This document shows, piece after piece, positions 1-8,833 of a stretch of DNA of 64,000 nucleotides. Within the stretch, counting starts at the first letter, position 1; every line of letters begins with the position of its first letter. The DNA is from an uncultured Rhodospirillales bacterium. GTDB taxonomy: Bacteria; Pseudomonadota; Alphaproteobacteria; Acetobacterales; Acetobacteraceae. The notes beneath the pieces are model-generated. The model searched no databases. It saw nothing but the letters and a program-made list of their open reading frames with translations, and had not been told where the DNA came from. The stretch spans positions 1 to 64,000 of the forward strand of contig CAIJTR010000044.1 in NCBI GenBank assembly GCA_903823665.1, given 5' to 3'. The position numbers and the translations under genes are program-made.

Positions 1-485
1 AGCAACGTCCCCGGCAGCACCGAAACCGTATGCCCCGCCTCATGCCGAGGGTTCGGCTGCTCATGCTGCAATGCGTTCTCGATGCTGTCCGGAATGTGCT
101 GAATGAGCGTCCCGCCGAGCACCACCGCCAGCAACTGCTCGCCGCCGCAAATGCCCAGCACCGGCTTGCCCCGTGAAAGCGCGCCGCGCACAAGCGCCAA
201 TTCCGCCGCCGTCCGCCCCGCCTTCAGCGAGACCGTCGCGTGCGTCTCCCCCTCGCCATACATCGCCGGGTCCACGTCGAACGCGCCGCCTGTGACAACA
301 AGCGCCGAGATACGATCAAGATACGCCTCCGCACTGTCATTGTGCGGCAGCGCCACCGGCAGGCCACCGGCCGCCGTGATTGCATCGGCATAGTTTTGCC
401 GCAGCGCATACCAGGGATATTTCGAGTAGCCGCCCGGCTGCTCCGCATCCAGGGTGACGCCGATGAGGGGGAATGTCATGGTCAT
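1..485 (-). CDS. PuuD-like gamma-glutamyl-GABA hydrolase family protein (C-terminus cut off by window edge)
   Basis: Class I glutamine amidotransferase-like peptidase of the PuuD/C26 type. In its family it cleaves gamma-glutamyl amides such as gamma-glutamyl-GABA. Reading leftwards from ATG 485 gives MTMTFPLIGVTLD, a VTGGAFDVDP segment that aligns with the family G-G-x-D block, and GICGGEQ with the nucleophile Cys. The start at 485 has AAGG seven bases upstream; ATG 479 is an alternative. About 160 residues are visible, so the catalytic His/Glu region lies outside the window. It is divergent from tadA with a gap of only about 45 bases. The substrate is not determined by the sequence. Confidence 0.85.
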   Translation of the reverse strand, partial: MTMTFPLIGVTLDAEQPGGYSKYPWYALRQNYADAITAAGGLPVALPHNDSAEAYLDRISALVVTGGAFDVDPAMYGEGETHATVSLKAGRTAAELALVRGALSRGKPVLGICGGEQLLAVVLGGTLIQHIPDSIENALQHEQPNPRHEAGHTVSVLPGTL

Positions 486-529
486 GTGCCTTGCTAGCCC
501 TGCATCCCGGTTTCAGGCAAGGAATGCGC

Positions 530-970
530 ATGGACATGATGCGAATAGCGCTGAATGAGGCCCGTTCCGCCGCAAACCGGGGCGAGGTGCCCGTCGGTGC
601 CGTGCTGCTCGCCGCCGATGGAACCGTGCTCGCCCAAGCCGGCAACCAAACCGAAGCCGATCACGATGCCAGCGCCCACGCCGAAATGCTGGTCCTGCGC
701 GAAGCCGGCAAACTCCGCCGCTCCCCCCGCCTGCCGGACTGCGACCTCGTGGTCACCCTCGAACCCTGCCCCATGTGCGCCGCCGCCATCGCAGCCTTCC
801 GCATCCGCCGCGTTATCTTCGGAGCGTACGATTCCAAAGGCGGCGGCATCGAACACGGCCCCCGGCTCTACCAATCCCCGGGCAGCCACCACCGCCCCGA
901 AGTGATCGGCGGCGTGCGAGAAGCTGAATGCGCCGAGTTATTGCGAGATTTCTTCAGGGACCGCCGCTAA
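530..970 (+). CDS. tadA: tRNA-specific adenosine-34 deaminase TadA
   Basis: Zinc-dependent deaminase that converts adenosine to inosine at the wobble position of tRNA-Arg(ACG). The 146-residue protein carries the HAE motif (His50, Glu52) and PCPMC (Cys80, Cys83), which supply the zinc ligands and catalytic glutamate, in the spacing typical of TadA. The reading frame is open further upstream, but ATG 530 has AAGGA at a spacing of seven bases, whereas ATG 524 lies directly against it. The length matches the family. A general cytidine/deoxycytidylate deaminase is unlikely because the N-terminal segment and the whole zinc motif read as TadA. Confidence 0.93.
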   Translation: MDMMRIALNEARSAANRGEVPVGAVLLAADGTVLAQAGNQTEADHDASAHAEMLVLREAGKLRRSPRLPDCDLVVTLEPCPMCAAAIAAFRIRRVIFGAYDSKGGGIEHGPRLYQSPGSHHRPEVIGGVREAECAELLRDFFRDRR

Positions 971-1035
971 ATCCACGTAGGATGGGGTGCCCTCTCGCAC
1001 CCTCCCGCCACCCTCGCACCTGTCAGGAAAATCCA

Positions 1036-1611
1036 ATGTCCCTCGACCCGAACCGTCTCATCCTGACCGGCGAGAACCCTTTCATCCGCCTCGCCGAAAC
1101 CGAGGGCGGCCCCACCCTCACCAATGCCAGCTTCTGGCGCATCATCATCTCGCCGTTTGGGGCCGGACACGTGCTCTACCTCAAAAGCGAGCTCACCCAG
1201 GACCGTTGGAAGATCTACTCCGACAACATCGCCATGACGCGCTGGCTGCAAAAAACCGTCCAGGGCATGCTCAACGAGGAACTGGCAGACACCTCAATTC
1301 CAGTGACCGACGCCGTGTTCGACACATCCGGTGACGCCCGAGATTTCTGGACCGAGCACGCCGTCTCCCACGATGAGGAGGTTGCGTTGACCTGGTATGA
1401 CATTGGCGAGCCACTGCTCATCCACACCCAACCCGGCGGCCCCACCGCCCGCAAATACGGTGTTTGCACCGTCTTGATCCCGGCACTCGGCGCACGCGTG
1501 ACGGTCAATGGCGTGCAAGCCAAGGGCCGCCCGCTGCCCACCGAACGCGACGGCCGACCCTTCAGCACCTGCGCCCTGGCCTTCTCCGAAAGCTGGACCG
1601 AAGCCCGTTAA
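1036..1611 (+). CDS. Conserved-looking hypothetical protein, 191 aa
   Basis: I do not recognise the family. The start at ATG 1036 is preceded by AGGAAA; a longer open frame upstream reads through low-information sequence and was not used. The protein is soluble, mixed alpha/beta in character, with no signal peptide or membrane segment. It has a Trp- and acid-rich middle (DFWTEHAVSHDEEVALTWYD) and a C-terminal Gly/Pro-rich part. It lies 65 bases after tadA on the same strand and could be cotranscribed. Codon use matches the neighbours, so it looks like a resident gene. Confidence 0.7.
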   Translation: MSLDPNRLILTGENPFIRLAETEGGPTLTNASFWRIIISPFGAGHVLYLKSELTQDRWKIYSDNIAMTRWLQKTVQGMLNEELADTSIPVTDAVFDTSGDARDFWTEHAVSHDEEVALTWYDIGEPLLIHTQPGGPTARKYGVCTVLIPALGARVTVNGVQAKGRPLPTERDGRPFSTCALAFSESWTEAR

Positions 1612-1838
1612 CAGCCACCATCACCCCGGCCCGTGCCGGATGGGTGAAACCCATCAATCTTCCGATGTGACGCAACGACACGAAGCGGTTTGAACAAAAA
1701 TGTGCCGTGGCCACGCATCCTGCCGCAGCAGGGATCGATGGATTTCACATCCTACGGGGTGCGTCAATTTTTCTTGCATTTTGGTGATGGTTGTGTCATA
1801 TAAAATAACTCATTCTCTGACATAGGAACCACATCCCG

Positions 1839-2300
1839 ATGACCGCCACTCGCTCTCCCGCAACGCCTGATCCGTTGGTGCTGCTTTGCATCATGGGTCG
1901 GGCTGTGCGTGGGGCGGAGGGGTTGGCGGTGTTGATGCAATTGATGGTGATCTGCACGCTGTGTCCGATGCTGCGGCACACCATGCTGGCGTGGCTGCTG
2001 ACCGAGGAGCGTTATGCGCATCTGGAGTTTGAGCAGGACGACAGCCTTGTCACGGATGATCGGGGCGGGCTGGATGGGCTTTATCGCGGGTTCATGACGC
2101 CGAAGGGCCGCGTGGTGCTGTGGCGTCATGTGACGCGGTTTGGGCTGGCGGTGATGATCCCGGTGGTGACGGGGCAGTATGTTCGCCCGGCGGCACCGGT
2201 GGTGGCGGCTCGCGCATGGAGCGTTGTTCGCCTGTTCGTGGGCGTTTCGTTTTTTCAAAATTTTCGCCCGGTTTGGACGCTGGGGAGAATTGCGCGCTAA
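1839..2300 (+). CDS. Hypothetical protein, 153 aa
   Basis: Unrecognised. The N-terminal half is hydrophobic and cysteine/methionine-rich (LLCIMGRAVRGAEGLAVLMQ) and could be a membrane-proximal or buried helix. The middle is acidic and the C-terminus basic. A possible promoter precedes it: TTGCAT at about 1774 and CATATAAAAT 17 bases later. AGGAACC lies about ten bases before ATG 1839. A longer antisense frame covers the same stretch but is rich in repeated His, Gln and Pro codons typical of shadow frames, so the plus-strand reading is preferred. Confidence 0.55.
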   Translation: MTATRSPATPDPLVLLCIMGRAVRGAEGLAVLMQLMVICTLCPMLRHTMLAWLLTEERYAHLEFEQDDSLVTDDRGGLDGLYRGFMTPKGRVVLWRHVTRFGLAVMIPVVTGQYVRPAAPVVAARAWSVVRLFVGVSFFQNFRPVWTLGRIAR

Positions 2301-2334
2301 TTGTTCCGGTATCGTAACAAGTGGCGCGGCTCTT

Positions 2335-2352
2335 GGTGGGCCGAAGCCCACC
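2335..2352. terminator. GGTGGGC hairpin between convergent genes
   Basis: Perfect 7-base inverted repeat GGTGGGC-CGAA-GCCCACC between the convergent ends of the 1839-2300 gene and the TauE/SafE gene. There is no clear T-run. The same stem with loop TTCA recurs at 14550-14567, so this may be a copy of a dispersed short palindrome that could act as a bidirectional terminator. Confidence 0.4.
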
Positions 2353-2391
2353 CTCACGCCTGTCTCAAACCGTGGTGCATTTGTCTGAGTT

Positions 2392-3174
2392 TCAAACCAC
2401 CAGCCGCCCGCCCACCAGCACCAGCGTCGCCGCCAAAATCGGCCGCAGCACCCGGTCCGGCACCCGCGCGGAGAAATAGCTGCCGATGACAATCCCAGGG
2501 ATTGACCCGCTCAGCAGCGAGGCCAGCATCATCCAATCGACCGACCCCAGCCACCAATGCCCGGCCCCGGCAATCAGCGTCAGCGGCACGGCGTGGGCGA
2601 TGTCGGTGCCGACAATCATCGCCATCGGCAGGTTCGGATACAGCATCAGCAACGCCGCCCCGCCCAAGGCACCCGCGCCCACCGATGAGATTGTCACCAG
2701 CACGCCGAGTGCCGCACCCACAGCCACCGTCAGCCGCACCGTCATCTGCTCCGGCAGCCGCGCCATCGCCGCGCCGAACTGGCCGAGAAACCAGCGCCGG
2801 AACACCAGGGACAGCGCCGTCAGCAGCAGCATCAGCCCCAGCACCAGCGAGATGACATGGTTGATCATCGGCCCCGTCAGATCGACCTGCGAGATCAGCA
2901 ACAATGTGAGCAACGTCGCCGGCACGCTGCCATAAGCCAACCTGCGCACCATGCGCCAATCAATCGTATGGTTCATGCCATGCACCAGCGTGCCCGCCGT
3001 TTTCGTCACGGCCGCATACAGCAGATCGGTGCCCACGGCGGTCGCCGGATGAACATGAAAGAACAACACCAGAATAGGTGTCATCAGGGACCCGCCGCCC
3101 ATGCCGGTCTGGCCCACCAGCATTCCGACAAAAAACCCCGACAGCGAATAAAGAGGATCCATCTGCGTCATCAT
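2392..3174 (-). CDS. Sulfite exporter TauE/SafE family membrane protein
   Basis: Integral membrane protein of 260 residues with about eight hydrophobic segments arranged as two related halves. Family hallmarks are the early glycine-rich GMLVGQTGMGGGSLMTPIL and the second-half SSVGAGALGGAALL. Members export sulfite, sulfoacetate or other organosulfur and carboxylate anions; the substrate here is unknown. ATG 3174 is chosen because GGGGAGA lies six bases upstream. The long in-frame extension further upstream is antisense to the glycosyltransferase gene and is low-complexity. It follows the glycosyltransferase gene on the same strand after about 40 bases. Confidence 0.88.
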   Translation of the reverse strand: MMTQMDPLYSLSGFFVGMLVGQTGMGGGSLMTPILVLFFHVHPATAVGTDLLYAAVTKTAGTLVHGMNHTIDWRMVRRLAYGSVPATLLTLLLISQVDLTGPMINHVISLVLGLMLLLTALSLVFRRWFLGQFGAAMARLPEQMTVRLTVAVGAALGVLVTISSVGAGALGGAALLMLYPNLPMAMIVGTDIAHAVPLTLIAGAGHWWLGSVDWMMLASLLSGSIPGIVIGSYFSARVPDRVLRPILAATLVLVGGRLVV

Positions 3175-3215
3175 CACGCATCTCCCCGTTGTTCCGACCA
3201 TCTTTATGCCACAAT

Positions 3216-4337
3216 TCAACGGGGAGCGGAAACAACTCCAGATGACCGGGCACTCTCCAGCAACAGCGCCTCCAGCCGGCGTGATTGCACCTTCGCGTTG
3301 AACTCCGCCGCCACCAGCGCCCGCGCCGCCTCGCCCATCGCCGCAGCCCGCGCCGGGTCTGCCAGCATCGAAGCCATCGCATCGGCCAGGGCGGCAGCAT
3401 CGCGAGACGGGAACATCATCCCGTTCACGCCGTCCACCACCAGCCCCTCCACACTCGCATCGGTGGACGCGATCACCGGAACCCCCACGCCCATCGCCTC
3501 CATCGCCACACTCGGCAGCCCCTCCGTCTCGCCAGAGCGCGCCACCACGCTGGGCAAACACAGCGCGACTGCCCCGGCCAGCGCGTCTTGCACCTGAGAG
3601 GGCGTCTGCCAACCGCGCAACTCCACGCCTTCAACGCCCACCAGCGCGGCCTCCACCTGCGCCCGGTCCGGCCCATCGCCGATCAGCGTCACGCGGTCCA
3701 TAACGCCCCGCGCCCGCAACAGCCGCACCGCCTCAACCAGCACCGGCACACCCTTCATCTCCACAAACCGGCCGATGAACAGCAGCCCGGTGCCGGAATG
3801 CCGGGCAGGGGGCTGCGCCGCGATCTCCACCCCAATCGGCAACAGCACCAGCTTGCTCTCAGGAAACCCCCGCCCCATCGCCCGCTGCCGCACCCCTTCG
3901 GACACGCAAACAAACGCCGACGCATACGCACACAGCCGCGCCATCCGCAGGCCAAGCAGGGCAGGGACGGGGAAGCGCCGGTAATGCGAGGCTTTCGAAA
4001 CATCGCCGCCATGCAGCGTCACCACCAGCGGCAATCCGAGGCGTTCAGCCATCGGCAAAGCCAGCGCCCCGCCACGGCCAAACTGCGCGTGCACGCAAAC
4101 AGCGCCCAGGGCGCGCAACGCCGCCATCTGCGGCACCACCGCCCCGAGCTTGAACGCAACGCCGCCCGCCCCCGTGAACACCTGCCCAAGCGGAAACACA
4201 TTTTGATCGAGAGATGGCTCAACGCGCCGCCCCAGCCAAACCGGGTTCAGGCTCTGAAAGCCCAAATACTGCCGCCGCATAAACTCGGTTTCGGATTTCG
4301 GCAGCAACACGTCGCGGTAGACGATCACGGCGGTCAT
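3216..4337 (-). CDS. Glycosyltransferase family 4 protein
   Basis: GT-B fold, retaining glycosyltransferase of 373 residues. It probably transfers an activated sugar onto a cell-surface glycan or lipid at the cytoplasmic side of the membrane. The N-terminal half has THGGD and the acceptor-side segments. The C-terminal donor domain begins near LLFIGRFVEMKG and holds the characteristic ETEGLPSVAMEAMGVGVPV block with the two conserved glutamates. The start ATG 4337 has GAGGAA upstream. There is no surrounding polysaccharide cluster, so acceptor and donor cannot be named. Confidence 0.88.
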   Translation of the reverse strand: MTAVIVYRDVLLPKSETEFMRRQYLGFQSLNPVWLGRRVEPSLDQNVFPLGQVFTGAGGVAFKLGAVVPQMAALRALGAVCVHAQFGRGGALALPMAERLGLPLVVTLHGGDVSKASHYRRFPVPALLGLRMARLCAYASAFVCVSEGVRQRAMGRGFPESKLVLLPIGVEIAAQPPARHSGTGLLFIGRFVEMKGVPVLVEAVRLLRARGVMDRVTLIGDGPDRAQVEAALVGVEGVELRGWQTPSQVQDALAGAVALCLPSVVARSGETEGLPSVAMEAMGVGVPVIASTDASVEGLVVDGVNGMMFPSRDAAALADAMASMLADPARAAAMGEAARALVAAEFNAKVQSRRLEALLLESARSSGVVSAPR

Positions 4338-4407
4338 CGCGTTCCTCGCCAGACCATGGACATGCCCATGATCTAAGCGAGCAAGCCGTTTCGGGCAAAG
4401 CCTAGTG

Positions 4408-5010
4408 TCAGACCGTAAACAACCCCTGCCGCAGCCCGCGCGTCACCGCCTCGGCCCGGCTGCGCGCGCCCAGCTTCGCGAACACCGCCTCCAGGTGATA
4501 CTTCACCGTATGGGCAGAAATCCCCAGCTTGCGGGCGATGGTCTTGTTGCTCATGCCTTCACCGACAAGGCCCAGCACCTCCAGCTCGCGCGGCGTCAGC
4601 GATACCCGTCCTTGCGCTGGTTCTGGGAAACTCTCCTCCGCACCCCGCACCCGCACCGTCAGCCCCTCGGCCAACGCCAGCACGGCCGCACTGATCTGGC
4701 GCGAGGCCGCAGCAGAAGGCAGCACGCCACGCAGCGTCTTGTCAGCCATCACGCTGGGGTCGTCGGACAGCACGAGGATCGCACCATCGAAATTGCTCGC
4801 CTCCGCCGGAAGCGCCTCGCCCTGCGGCAGATGCACTACCATCACCTCAGATTCAGCCTCGCCCTTGGCAAAGCAGCGCAAATCGCGCTCCAGCCGCTTG
4901 CGGCGCAGCTCATCGCTGGCGTGCAGGACGATGCTCGGCCCGGCGCTGCAACGCGACGGGAAACCCGGCTTGGCAAAGGCTGGGGCAGCGGACGGCATAG
5001 CAGCGATCAT
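4408..5010 (-). CDS. LuxR-family transcriptional regulator with degenerate receiver-like N-terminus
   Basis: A 200-residue regulator. Residues 138-195 form a clear NarL/LuxR helix-turn-helix (LTPRELEVLGLVGEGMSNKT and the HTVKYHLEAVFAKL recognition region). Residues 25-120 resemble a receiver domain in order and hydrophobic pattern (SIVLHASDE, FDGAILVLSDDP) but lack a convincing acidic pocket and the conserved Lys. Control by phosphorylation is therefore doubtful. No sensor kinase gene is adjacent. It is divergent from the rodZ-like gene across about 300 bases. The target genes cannot be inferred. Confidence 0.82.
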   Translation of the reverse strand: MIAAMPSAAPAFAKPGFPSRCSAGPSIVLHASDELRRKRLERDLRCFAKGEAESEVMVVHLPQGEALPAEASNFDGAILVLSDDPSVMADKTLRGVLPSAAASRQISAAVLALAEGLTVRVRGAEESFPEPAQGRVSLTPRELEVLGLVGEGMSNKTIARKLGISAHTVKYHLEAVFAKLGARSRAEAVTRGLRQGLFTV

Positions 5011-5307
5011 GGCGGAATCCCCTCATTGTACCAAAAGATATGGGTCACACAGAGCGTGATTGCATCGGGCGTATGGCGGGGGGCGTTGTGTTCCGTGCAA
5101 CACAGCCCGCTGTGGCGGGATTATGTCGTGCGCCCTCTCTCGCCGCCAGCGTCGCGTCCCGGTTGGCAAGCCCGGCTGCGCGGGCTAGAACCCGCCCAAG
5201 GGTGCATCACAGACGTATGTGGCGGACACTCGATTTTACCACGGATGTCACGGGGTTTGTTCGGGTTGCTGCAGGATCGCAAATCCAATTTGGCGGAAGG
5301 CGAGGCC

Positions 5308-6285
5308 ATGATGACGCCAGTGTCCACTGAATATCAGGGCGGTGGCAGCAGGGCCGGAGGGGTTGGTGCGGATCTGCGCGCGGCCCGTGAACGTCTGGGC
5401 TGGACGCTCCCGACCGTCGCCGCGCATCTGCGCATTCGGCTGCCCTATCTCGAAGCGATTGAGGCCGCGCGCCTCGACGAGTTACCCGGCAATGCTTATG
5501 CGGTCGGATTCTTGCGCGCCTACGCCAAGGCCGTGGGACTCGACCCCGACGAAATCGCCCGCCGTTTCCGCGCCGAAACAGCCGATCTCAACCGCCAGAC
5601 CAAGCTCTCCTTTCCGGCCCCAGTGCCGGAGCGCGGTATCCCCGCCGGTGCCGTCGTCCTCGTCGGCATGCTGATCGTGGTGATCGCCTACGTCGGCTGG
5701 TATCGCTTCTCCGGAAACCGCACTCCGGCAGTTGAAGTGGTGCAAGCTGTGCCCGAACGCCTCGTTCCGCTTGATGGCATGGCGGCGGACGGCAAGCCCA
5801 AGCCCATCATCGTGCCAGCCCCGCCCACGCCAGTTCTTGTTCCGACGGGATCTCAGGCGGCAACGGTTGCAACAGCTCCCAATCCGCCGCCTGTCCCTCT
5901 TGTGCCTCCGGCACCCGACGGAGGGCGCATGGTGCTGCGCGCCAAAGCTGAGGCCTGGGTGCAGGTGCGTGAGAAATCTGGCCCCGTCATCTTCAACCGC
6001 ACCATGCGCGCGAACGAAACCTGGGCCGTGCCGAACAAACCCAACCTCCTCCTTACAGTCGGCAACGCCGGCGGCACAGAGGTTCTGGTCGATGGCGTGG
6101 CCGCGGGCTCATTCGGCAACGAGGGTGCCGTCCGGCGTGACCTGCCGCTGGATCTCGAGCAGGTGCAGTCCGGCAAGATCATCGTCGCCAGCGCCGCCTC
6201 CGGTACCACGTCCGCCGTCCCGATGCCTCCGTCACCCGCCGGCGCGTCAAACATCAGCAAGCCAGCCCCGCCCAAGCAGCCTTAG
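5308..6285 (+). CDS. RodZ-like membrane protein: HTH domain, one TM segment, DUF4115
   Basis: A 325-residue protein with the RodZ layout. Residues 20-95 are a Xre-type HTH domain (DLRAARERLGWTLPTVAAHL). A single transmembrane segment spans about 111-133. A Pro/Ala-rich linker leads to a C-terminal DUF4115 beta domain at about 210-290. RodZ proteins link MreB filaments to the cell-wall elongation machinery, with the HTH domain cytoplasmic and DUF4115 periplasmic. ATG 5308 is chosen because GGAAGG sits seven bases upstream; the frame is open far upstream but without supporting sequence. It precedes ispG by 54 bases, a gene order common in this group. About 297 bases upstream hold no recognisable gene. 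Confidence 0.85.
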   Translation: MMTPVSTEYQGGGSRAGGVGADLRAARERLGWTLPTVAAHLRIRLPYLEAIEAARLDELPGNAYAVGFLRAYAKAVGLDPDEIARRFRAETADLNRQTKLSFPAPVPERGIPAGAVVLVGMLIVVIAYVGWYRFSGNRTPAVEVVQAVPERLVPLDGMAADGKPKPIIVPAPPTPVLVPTGSQAATVATAPNPPPVPLVPPAPDGGRMVLRAKAEAWVQVREKSGPVIFNRTMRANETWAVPNKPNLLLTVGNAGGTEVLVDGVAAGSFGNEGAVRRDLPLDLEQVQSGKIIVASAASGTTSAVPMPPSPAGASNISKPAPPKQP

Positions 6286-6339
6286 CGACGCGGCTCCAAT
6301 TTTGTTATCATCTGGTCCCCTTCCGAGGAGCCGACTGCC

Positions 6340-7467
6340 ATGAGCAGCTATCGTCCGTATCAGCACATCGAACGCCGCAAATCCCGTCAGATCCACGTAG
6401 GCCCTGTGCCCGTCGGCGGAGACGCGCCTATCACCGTGCAGACCATGACCAACACGCTGACCACCGACATCGAAGGCACCATTGCGCAGATCAAGCGCGC
6501 GGAGAAAGCCGGTGTGGACATCGTCCGCGTGTCCTGCCCGGATGAGGAAAGCACGGCCGCGCTGAAGCACATCATCGCCGGTGTGAACGTGCCGATCGTG
6601 GCCGACATCCATTTCCACTACAAACGCGCCATCGAAGCCGCCGAGGCCGGTGCCGCCTGCCTGCGCATCAACCCCGGCAACATCGGCAGTGCTGAACGTG
6701 TGCGCGAAGTCATCAAGGCCGCCCGCGACCATAACTGCTCCATGCGCATCGGCGTCAACGCAGGCTCCCTCGAACGCCACCTCCTCGAAAAATACGGCGA
6801 GCCGAACCCGGAAGCCCTGGTCGAGAGCGCCCTCGAACACGCCGCCATCCTGCAGGACAACGACTTCCACGAGTTCAAAATCTCGGTGAAGGCGTCCGAC
6901 GTGTTCATGGCCGTCGCCGCCTACACCCAGCTCGCCGAAGTGTGCGACCACCCGCTGCACATCGGCATCACCGAGGCCGGATCGAAGCGCGCCGGCACGG
7001 TGAAATCCTCCATCGGCCTCGGCAACCTGCTCTGGGCCGGCATCGGTGACACCATGCGCGTCTCGCTCTCCGCCGAGCCGGAAGAGGAAGTGCTGGTCGG
7101 CTGGGACATTCTGAAGTCGCTGGGCATCCGCCATCGCGGCATCAAAATCATCTCCTGCCCATCCTGCGCGCGGCAGGGCTACAACGTCATCGAGACGGTG
7201 CAGACGCTGGAAGACCGCCTCGCCCACATCGAAACCCCGCTCACCCTGTCCATCATTGGCTGCGTGGTGAACGGCCCCGGTGAGGCGCTGATGACCGATC
7301 TCGGCGTCACCGGCGGCGGCAACGGCAAGCACATGGTCTATGCGGCCGGCAAGACCGATCATACCGTCGATGGCGAAGGCATGATCGAACACATCGTCGG
7401 CCTCGTCGAAACCAAGGTCGCCCAGATCGAAGCCGAAAAAGCCGCAGCCAAACTCGCCGCCGAGTAA
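6340..7467 (+). CDS. ispG: 4-hydroxy-3-methylbut-2-en-1-yl diphosphate synthase IspG
   Basis: Iron-sulfur enzyme of the non-mevalonate (MEP) isoprenoid pathway; it converts MEcPP to HMBPP. The 375 residues cover a TIM barrel followed by the cluster domain. Cluster ligands are visible as Cys273 and Cys276 (SCPSCARQG), Cys308 and Glu315 ([10 protein letters not shown]). The start ATG 6340 is preceded by GAGGAG. This is the short bacterial form without the inserted A* domain. It lies between the rodZ-like gene and hisS on the same strand. Confidence 0.97.
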   Translation: MSSYRPYQHIERRKSRQIHVGPVPVGGDAPITVQTMTNTLTTDIEGTIAQIKRAEKAGVDIVRVSCPDEESTAALKHIIAGVNVPIVADIHFHYKRAIEAAEAGAACLRINPGNIGSAERVREVIKAARDHNCSMRIGVNAGSLERHLLEKYGEPNPEALVESALEHAAILQDNDFHEFKISVKASDVFMAVAAYTQLAEVCDHPLHIGITEAGSKRAGTVKSSIGLGNLLWAGIGDTMRVSLSAEPEEEVLVGWDILKSLGIRHRGIKIISCPSCARQGYNVIETVQTLEDRLAHIETPLTLSIIGCVVNGPGEALMTDLGVTGGGNGKHMVYAAGKTDHTVDGEGMIEHIVGLVETKVAQIEAEKAAAKLAAE

Positions 7468-7481
7468 CGCCGCCCAAATTT

Positions 7482-7577
7482 CGTCATTGCGAGGCCCCGC
7501 TTGGGGCCGTGGCAATCCAGAGCATCACGGCGTGACCCCTGGATTGCCGCGGGGCCAAGTGGCCCCTCGCAATGACG
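7482..7577. repeat. Long imperfect inverted repeat (REP-like) upstream of hisS
   Basis: The two ends are complementary: CGTCATTGCGAGGCCCCGC on the left and GGCCCCTCGCAATGACG on the right. Inner blocks GCAATCCAG and CTGGATTGC also pair, so the whole 96 bases can form one long hairpin. The outer CGTCATTGCGAG word is shared with dispersed palindromic elements known from several alphaproteobacteria. Its right end lies eight bases before the hisS ribosome-binding site. Only one copy is present in this window. Confidence 0.75.
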
Positions 7578-7597
7578 GTGTGAACAAGGACGCCTCA

Positions 7598-8833
7598 TTG
7601 AACGACCTGCAACCCGTCCGCGGCACGCGCGATCTCATCGGTGATGATTTCCGCAGGCACGCCCACGTCATCGACACCGCCCGCCGGGTCGCCGCCACCT
7701 ACGGCTTCGACGAATGGGCCACCCCCATATTCGAAGACACCCGCGTCTTCTCCCGCACGCTGGGCGACACGTCGGACGTCGTCACCAAGGAAATGTACAG
7801 CTTCGAAGACCGAGGCGGCGACTCAATCACCCTCCGCCCAGAAGGCACCGCAGGCGTCTGCCGCGCCCTCGTCACCGGCGGCCTCACGCAATCCCTGCCG
7901 CAGAAAGTCTTCTACGCCGGCCCCATGTTCCGCTACGAGCGCCCACAAAAAGGCCGCTACCGCCAGTTTCACCAGATCGGCTGCGAACTCATTGGCCCGT
8001 CTGAGCCGCTCGCCGACGCCGAAGTCATCGCCTGCGGCTGGGACATTCTCGTCGCCCTCGGCATCTCCGGCGACACCGTCCTCGAACTCAACACGCTGGG
8101 TGACGCCGAAAGCAAACTCGCCTACCGCGCGGGCCTCATCGCCTACTTCACCGAGCACAAGGCCCAGCTTTCCGAGGAAAGCCTCTCCCGGCTGGAGCGC
8201 AACCCCATGCGCATCCTCGACAGCAAAGACGCCGGTGACAAAGCCATCGTCGCCCACGCCCCCGTCATCAAGCCCTTCCTCACCGAGCACGCCGCCAGCT
8301 TCTACGCCAAGCTGCAGGAGCATCTCGCGCGCATGGGCGTGCCCTACCGCGAAAACCCCCGCATCGTCCGCGGTCTCGACTATTACAGCCACACCGCCTT
8401 CGAATTCGTGACGGACGCCCTTGGAGCCCAAGGCACCGTCATGGGTGGTGGCCGCTATGACGGCCTCGTCGAAGAAATGGGCGGCCCGCCCACCCCCGCC
8501 GTCGGCTGGGCCGCAGGTATCGAGCGGCTGTCGATGCTGCTCGCCATCTTCCCCGAGACGGAATCACCCGTCACCGTCATCCCAACCGGAGCCGATGCTG
8601 AGCCCGTGGCCATCGACGCCGTGCAACTCCTCCGCCGCGCTGGCATCCGTGCCGAGATCGGCTATCGCGGCAACCTCAAGCGCCGCATGGAACGCGCCAA
8701 CAAGCAGAATGCCCGCGCCGCCATCATCATCGGCAGTGACGAAGCCGCCCGTGGCGTCGCACAAGTCAAGAACCTCGCCACCGGCGAGCAGCATGAGGTG
8801 GCACTCTCGGACCTCGCCACGCATCTGGCATGA
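7598..8833 (+). CDS. hisS: Histidyl-tRNA synthetase
   Basis: Class II aminoacyl-tRNA synthetase that charges tRNA-His; 411 residues with this start. Visible are the N-terminal [10 protein letters not shown], motif 2 region ([16 protein letters not shown]), the HisA block RGLDYY (residues 258-263), motif 3 MGGGRYDGL (from 282) and the C-terminal anticodon-binding domain. The start is a TTG at 7598 with AAGGA seven bases upstream. A GTG at 7580 is in frame but lacks a ribosome-binding site and lies against the inverted repeat. The gene end overlaps prfA by four bases. Confidence 0.95.
   Translation: MNDLQPVRGTRDLIGDDFRRHAHVIDTARRVAATYGFDEWATPIFEDTRVFSRTLGDTSDVVTKEMYSFEDRGGDSITLRPEGTAGVCRALVTGGLTQSLPQKVFYAGPMFRYERPQKGRYRQFHQIGCELIGPSEPLADAEVIACGWDILVALGISGDTVLELNTLGDAESKLAYRAGLIAYFTEHKAQLSEESLSRLERNPMRILDSKDAGDKAIVAHAPVIKPFLTEHAASFYAKLQEHLARMGVPYRENPRIVRGLDYYSHTAFEFVTDALGAQGTVMGGGRYDGLVEEMGGPPTPAVGWAAGIERLSMLLAIFPETESPVTVIPTGADAEPVAIDAVQLLRRAGIRAEIGYRGNLKRRMERANKQNARAAIIIGSDEAARGVAQVKNLATGEQHEVALSDLATHLA

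Noticed and set aside
1764-2492. A 242-codon minus-strand frame opposite the 1839-2300 gene
   Set aside because: It spans the convergent intergenic hairpin and gives His/Gln/Arg-rich sequence; the plus-strand frame has a better start context.
4405-5307. A long N-terminal extension of the rodZ-like gene
   Set aside because: The extension is antisense to the LuxR regulator gene; ATG 5308 has a good ribosome-binding site and the protein then has the normal layout.
6247-7515. A 422-codon open frame on the minus strand across ispG
   Set aside because: It mirrors ispG codon structure and gives an Asp/His/Gly-rich product without motifs; ispG is certain on the plus strand.
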